A stretch of 64,000 nt of DNA from Antitrichia curtipendula (taxonomy: Eukaryota; Streptophyta; Bryopsida; Hypnales; Leucodontaceae), in the NCBI GenBank assembly GCA_951230915.1, contig OX579633.1, forward strand, positions 25,764,574 through 25,828,573, in the 5' to 3' direction. A program made the position numbers and the translations under genes. The notes below the pieces were generated by a model, which had not been told where the DNA came from, ran no database searches, and saw only the letters and a program-made list of their open reading frames with translations. Shown here in pieces: positions 60,571 to 64,000 of this stretch. Numbering within the stretch: position 1 is the first letter of the stretch; each line of letters starts with the position of its first letter.

Positions 60571-60890
60571 TACAATGGTCAATTTCGTTAAAAATGGCGG
60601 TATTCCATTACTTTGGCACTTTTAACAGTTCAGACTGTGCAGTCTGAAATTGCCTAAAATCTATATTCGTCCTAGATTTCTGAAATCTATACCATTCTTA
60701 AAAATTCTGAAATCTAAACAAGTCCTTGATTTTCTTGACTCAATGATTTGAAATCTACAATGGTCTTAGATTTTAGAAATCTATAACAATCATAGAATTT
60801 TAAAATCTATACTAGCCCTAGATATCACTTCTACAATTTCATTAAAATGGCACATGGAATACCGCCATTTGAATGAAATTGCCCATTACA
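60571..60890. mobile_element. 320-bp MITE with ~38-bp imperfect TIRs
   Basis: The left end (TACAATGGTCAATTTC...AAATGGCGGTATTCCAT, to about 60608) is answered inverted at about 60853-60890 (ATGGAATACCGCCATTT...GAAATTGCCCATTACA). Mismatches are few. The interior repeats 'GAAATCTATA'-like blocks several times and has a small AGACTGTGCAGTCT palindrome. It is non-coding and stands next to the GAGCATC copy at 60898. Confidence 0.65.
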
Positions 60891-60897
60891 ACATTTA

Positions 60898-61403
60898 GAG
60901 CATCACCACACGTCCTCTGAAACGGATGACCTATTAAGAGAGGCCTTCAAAACTAGTCCACCCTTCCTGCAAAAGGGATGACTAGCAATGTAGGACGATC
61001 TGCAAACATTGGTCGGATTGCAAAAGGAGGTCATTAGAGCATCACCACATGTCCTACAAAATGCAAGCCAATTTGCAAGCTAATCAATCCAGTTTGCAAG
61101 CCAGGGAAGACGGGTCGCCCTACCCATGTCCTCTTAAGAGACCATCACTACCCAATCGGCTACATTTACATTCACGGATCAAGTCCTTGTTTGTTAGAAA
61201 AGTGCAAAAGGTGCTTCTCTTATGCGATTTGCAAGTTGGTTTGCAAGCCGCCCTTTGGCTTGCAAAAGAGCCTGGTTGTGCAAGCCACCGGACGCTTTTG
61301 GCCGGGCCTCTTAACAAGTTCATCCATTATGCAAGATGGGTGGGGCAATTTTGCAAGCCAGCGGCAACAAGTCATCCGTTTTACAAGACTGGTGGGGATG
61401 CTC
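60898..61403. mobile_element. GAGCATC/TTA element with two left ends (element III)
   Basis: A left end GAGCATCACCACATGTCCT at 61037, preceded by TTA, pairs with an inverted end GAGCATCCCCACC reaching 61403, followed by TTA, defining a 367-bp element. An additional left end (GAGCATCACCACACGTCCTC) lies 139 bp upstream at 60898, also preceded by TTA, without its own right end. The interior has repeated TTTGCAAGC/GCTTGCAAA motifs. It belongs with elements I and II by ends and TSD. Confidence 0.65.
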
Positions 61404-61532
61404 TTATGCATGTTCAAATATGGCCTCTTTGCGGCCTCTATTGCAGCGTGCAACAAAAATAAGTTGCCTTTCCGGAACTTTGGTGGTGAAGCCTTTTACC
61501 TCATTTCATGTTTATTTTTTTGTTTTTAACCT

Positions 61533-61978
61533 TAAGGTAAACCAGCCCATTACGGTCAGATGACCCATAGTGGACATCTTATGACCCCATGATAGTTTTT
61601 CAGACCACAATCAATATCTAACCTGACACTTATGGAGTGATTAGTGACCTCATTAGGAACATCCAATTTTTTCAATGTAAATCATTGTAAGAAGTGATTT
61701 TTCATGGCATTTCACATTAAAAATTATTGTGACCACTTGAGGTGATTAAGATGAGCATATTGGATACACTTTTTGTTGGTTATGGGGCAGCCTGTAGACC
61801 GTGTTGAGAAGATCACTTCAAAAATACAAAACTAATTCACACTTTGTCTGAAAAATAAAATTTCAATTGCTCTCACTATTTCTTACACTTATCTTTGAAT
61901 GAGAAAAAATTTGAAAATTTTCAGCAAGGGCATGAGGGCAGACTCGAAATTATGACCACAATGGGCTGGTTTACCTTA
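61533..61978. mobile_element. 446-bp AGGTA-type MITE
   Basis: TAAGGTAAACCAGCCCATT at 61533-61551 is the exact inverted complement of 61960-61978, and GGTCA continues the similarity inward after two mismatches. The TA on each outer edge is the probable target duplication. It shares the AGGTA terminus with the elements at 7212, 11404, 19035 and 47172. The interior is AT-rich and non-coding. Confidence 0.75.
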
Positions 61979-62324
61979 CTACTACTCCCGCCACAGTCAC
62001 TTGCTCTTGCCACGGCAAACGAGTATATGTATAATAGTGTGAGCAAAAATTAGTCTCTCTCAGAGCATCGCCACCCATTCAAGGCCAAAATGGCACGGGG
62101 AATGGGGTGGCTCGAGCCCGGCTCCTCCCGGGTTCCATTTGGCCGAGGATGCTCCCCACTCATTCACGGCCAAAGTTCATGGTCAAAGTCAATCTCACAA
62201 CTTAGCCGCGAGTTGGCAGACTTTACATGAAAGTTGTCAGGTTTTGGGAATTTGGGAAAGTTTTAAAATTTGGAAAATTGAATTTCTATTAAAAAAATTT
62301 CTCTAATTTCAAGAAAATGTCAAT

Positions 62325-63590
62325 TGTAGAAGTGTGCTTGAGGTGTGCTTGAGGTGTGCTTGAGGTAGACCTCAAGCACACTTCAAGCACACTATGAGCA
62401 CTTTTAAGTTTCATTTTCAAATTGACCTCTTTGAATTTATTTTTGAATTTTTTTAAAACTTCAAGACAATGTCAATTGTGGAAGTGTGCTTGAGGTCTAC
62501 CTCAAGCACACCTCAAGCACACTATGAGCACTTTTAAGTGTTATTTAAAAATTTGATTTTTTTATATTATTTTTTCTTTTTTTTTTAAATTTTAAGACAA
62601 TGTCAATTGTAGAAGTGTGCTTGAAGTGTGCTTGAAGTAGACCTCAAGCACACCTCAAGTACACTATGACACGCACTATGAACACTTCTAAGTTTTATTT
62701 TTAAATTCATTTCTTTGAATTTTTATTTTTTTATTTTTTTATTTTAAGACAATGTCAATTGTAAAAGTGTGCTTGAAGTGTGCTTGAGGTAGACCTCAAG
62801 CACACTTCAAGCACACCTCAAGCATACTATGAGCACTTCTAAGTTTTATTTTTAAATTGATTTCTTTGATATGTTTTTTTATTTTTTTGGACATTTCACA
62901 ATTGTAGAATTGTGCTTGAGGTGTGCTTGAGGTCTACGTCAAGCACACCTCAAGCACATTTCCACTACTTACATTACCTTCAATTTAAAAAATAAATAAA
63001 GTGAAATCTTTTAATAAAAATACTAAATTTAAACTTAAAGTGTTTGAAGTGTGCTTAAAGTAGATCTCAAGCACACTTAGAGTACATTTCCACCATTTTT
63101 CATTGCCTTCCAATTAAGGAAAAACTAAAAACCAAAAACTTTTTTTTATAACTTAAAATATAAATATAAATGCTTGAGATGTGCTTGAGGTCTACGTCAA
63201 GCACACCTCAAGCACATTTCCACTACTTACATTACCTTGATTTAAAACAAAATCTTCAATTGAAATCTTTTATTAAATAAATAAATAAAAATTATAAATT
63301 ACTTTAAGTATGCATAAAGTAGACCGCAAGCACACTTCGAGTACATTTCCACTATTTTTATTGACTTGGAATGGTAAAAAATTTAGAAAATTAAGAAGTT
63401 ATTCTGTAAATTTAAAAATAATAACAAAAATGCTTGAGGTGTGCTTGATATGTGCTTGAGGTCTACCTCGAGGTCTACCACAAGCACACATAGAGCACAT
63501 TTTTACTACTTACATTATCTTGGTTTAATACAAAATCTTACATTGAAATCTTTTATCAAAAAAGAAAAAGTCATTTCAAGTTAATGTCAA
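62325..63590. repeat. Satellite-like array of CTTGAGGT palindromes
   Basis: At least nine modules repeat along the array. Each has one to three GTGTGCTTGAGGT units running into a central GTAGACCTC or GTCTACSTC and then the inverted ACCTCAAGCACAC units, so every module is a hairpin with 20-30-bp arms. From 62325 to about 62905 four modules recur every about 130-160 bp, separated by 'ATGAGCACTTYTAAGT', an AT-rich spacer and 'GACAATGTCAATTGTAG'. After about 62905 the spacer changes to 'CATTTCCACTACTTACATTACCTT', and alternate modules (5, 7, 9 versus 6, 8) match each other, giving a dimeric period of about 260 bp. There is no coding potential. Confidence 0.85.
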
Positions 63591-64000
63591 TTTTTATTTA
63601 TTCCAAGGCAATGTCAATTTTAGTTCTTTATAATTACAAGTCTTCCTTGTCATTTTTCTTTTTCTTTTTTGGAAGCAAGTGAAATAAATTCCATTTCAAG
63701 AAGACTAGCATTGCTTATAACTTTGTACTTCATTGTATTTTTTCCTACCTTTTTTTTTCCTTGAAATATATGGACAATTTCCATTGATAACAAAAATAAT
63801 ACACAGGTGGCGGGGGGTATTGTTCCCTTTCTTTTGCAATGAAATCCCCGTTTCATTTGTTTCAAAAACAAACAAACAAAAAACAATTCACGGCAATCAA
63901 GGAAACCTTGTTACTCCCTTTTATTGCCTCGGCAATTGGACAAAATTTAAAGTCCGACATCTCCTTGGGAAGAGAGTAAGCATACAAAGTACACAACTTC
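63591..64000. other. Right edge of window, unassigned AT-rich DNA
   Basis: No gene or defined repeat is visible. It contains one more CAATGTCAATTTTA-like fragment of the array spacer near 63607, T-rich tracts, and a GGCGGGGGG run near 63808. Confidence 0.5.

Noticed and set aside
62325..63590. CRISPR-like array
   Set aside because: Regular palindromic repeats with spacers, but the spacers are themselves repeated, lengths are 100 bp or more and the context is a plant nuclear genome.
1..64000. LTR retrotransposons
   Set aside because: No pair of long direct repeats with TG..CA ends, primer-binding site or pol motifs was found by eye; repeats present are TIR, foldback or tandem types.

Overview
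The window is nuclear DNA from a land plant. It holds spliced genes with GT-AG introns of about 0.1-1.3 kb, telo-box promoters on ribosomal-protein genes, a chloroplast-type N-acetylglutamate synthase, a plant sucrose synthase, a plastid ABC1-family kinase and an extracellular PL1 pectate lyase. Long AT-rich intergenic tracts are full of short DNA-transposon relics. Gene content alone cannot fix the lineage; intron sizes and the mixed protein features would suit a seed-free plant (bryophyte or lycophyte), but that is a weak inference.

Layout: 1-5400 is AT-rich repeat DNA built from degenerate copies of one unit in both orientations. RPL29 (eL29, + strand, two coding exons) lies at 5898-6253. 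About 10 kb of transposon relics follow. RPL31 (eL31, - strand, two exons split by a 1.25-kb intron) lies at 16346-17953. NAGS (- strand, ten exons, 635 codons) lies at 20161-25083. From 25.6 to 33.7 kb is a transposon-rich interval with two back-to-back TTA-flanked elements, a nested 0.6-kb foldback, a 144-bp tandem repeat and about 0.9-kb elements with 19-22-bp terminal repeats. Sucrose synthase (- strand, twelve coding exons, 842 codons) lies at 33722-37755. A gene-poor interval to 48.2 kb contains a 0.66-kb element with GC-rich hairpins. An ABC1K9-like kinase locus (- strand, 48268-55864) keeps its hallmark motifs but carries several frame-breaking lesions, so I call it a probable pseudogene. 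A pectate lyase (+ strand, two exons, 474 codons) lies at 57665-59231. The last 5 kb is a MITE cluster followed by a palindromic satellite-like array.

The genes are unrelated housekeeping or metabolic loci: cytosolic ribosome (RPL29, RPL31), plastid arginine synthesis (NAGS), sucrose cleavage to UDP-glucose (SUS), plastid lipid or quinone-related ABC1 kinase (decayed) and cell-wall pectin cleavage. I see no cluster logic linking them. The most unusual content is in the repeats. One TIR family ends in AGGTA with TA flanks and has five copies; a GAGCATC/TTA family includes two elements sharing one target site; a long array of CTTGAGGT palindromes has a shift from monomeric to dimeric period. 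All exon coordinates were derived by hand from reading frame, splice dinucleotides and remembered family conservation; no search was run.
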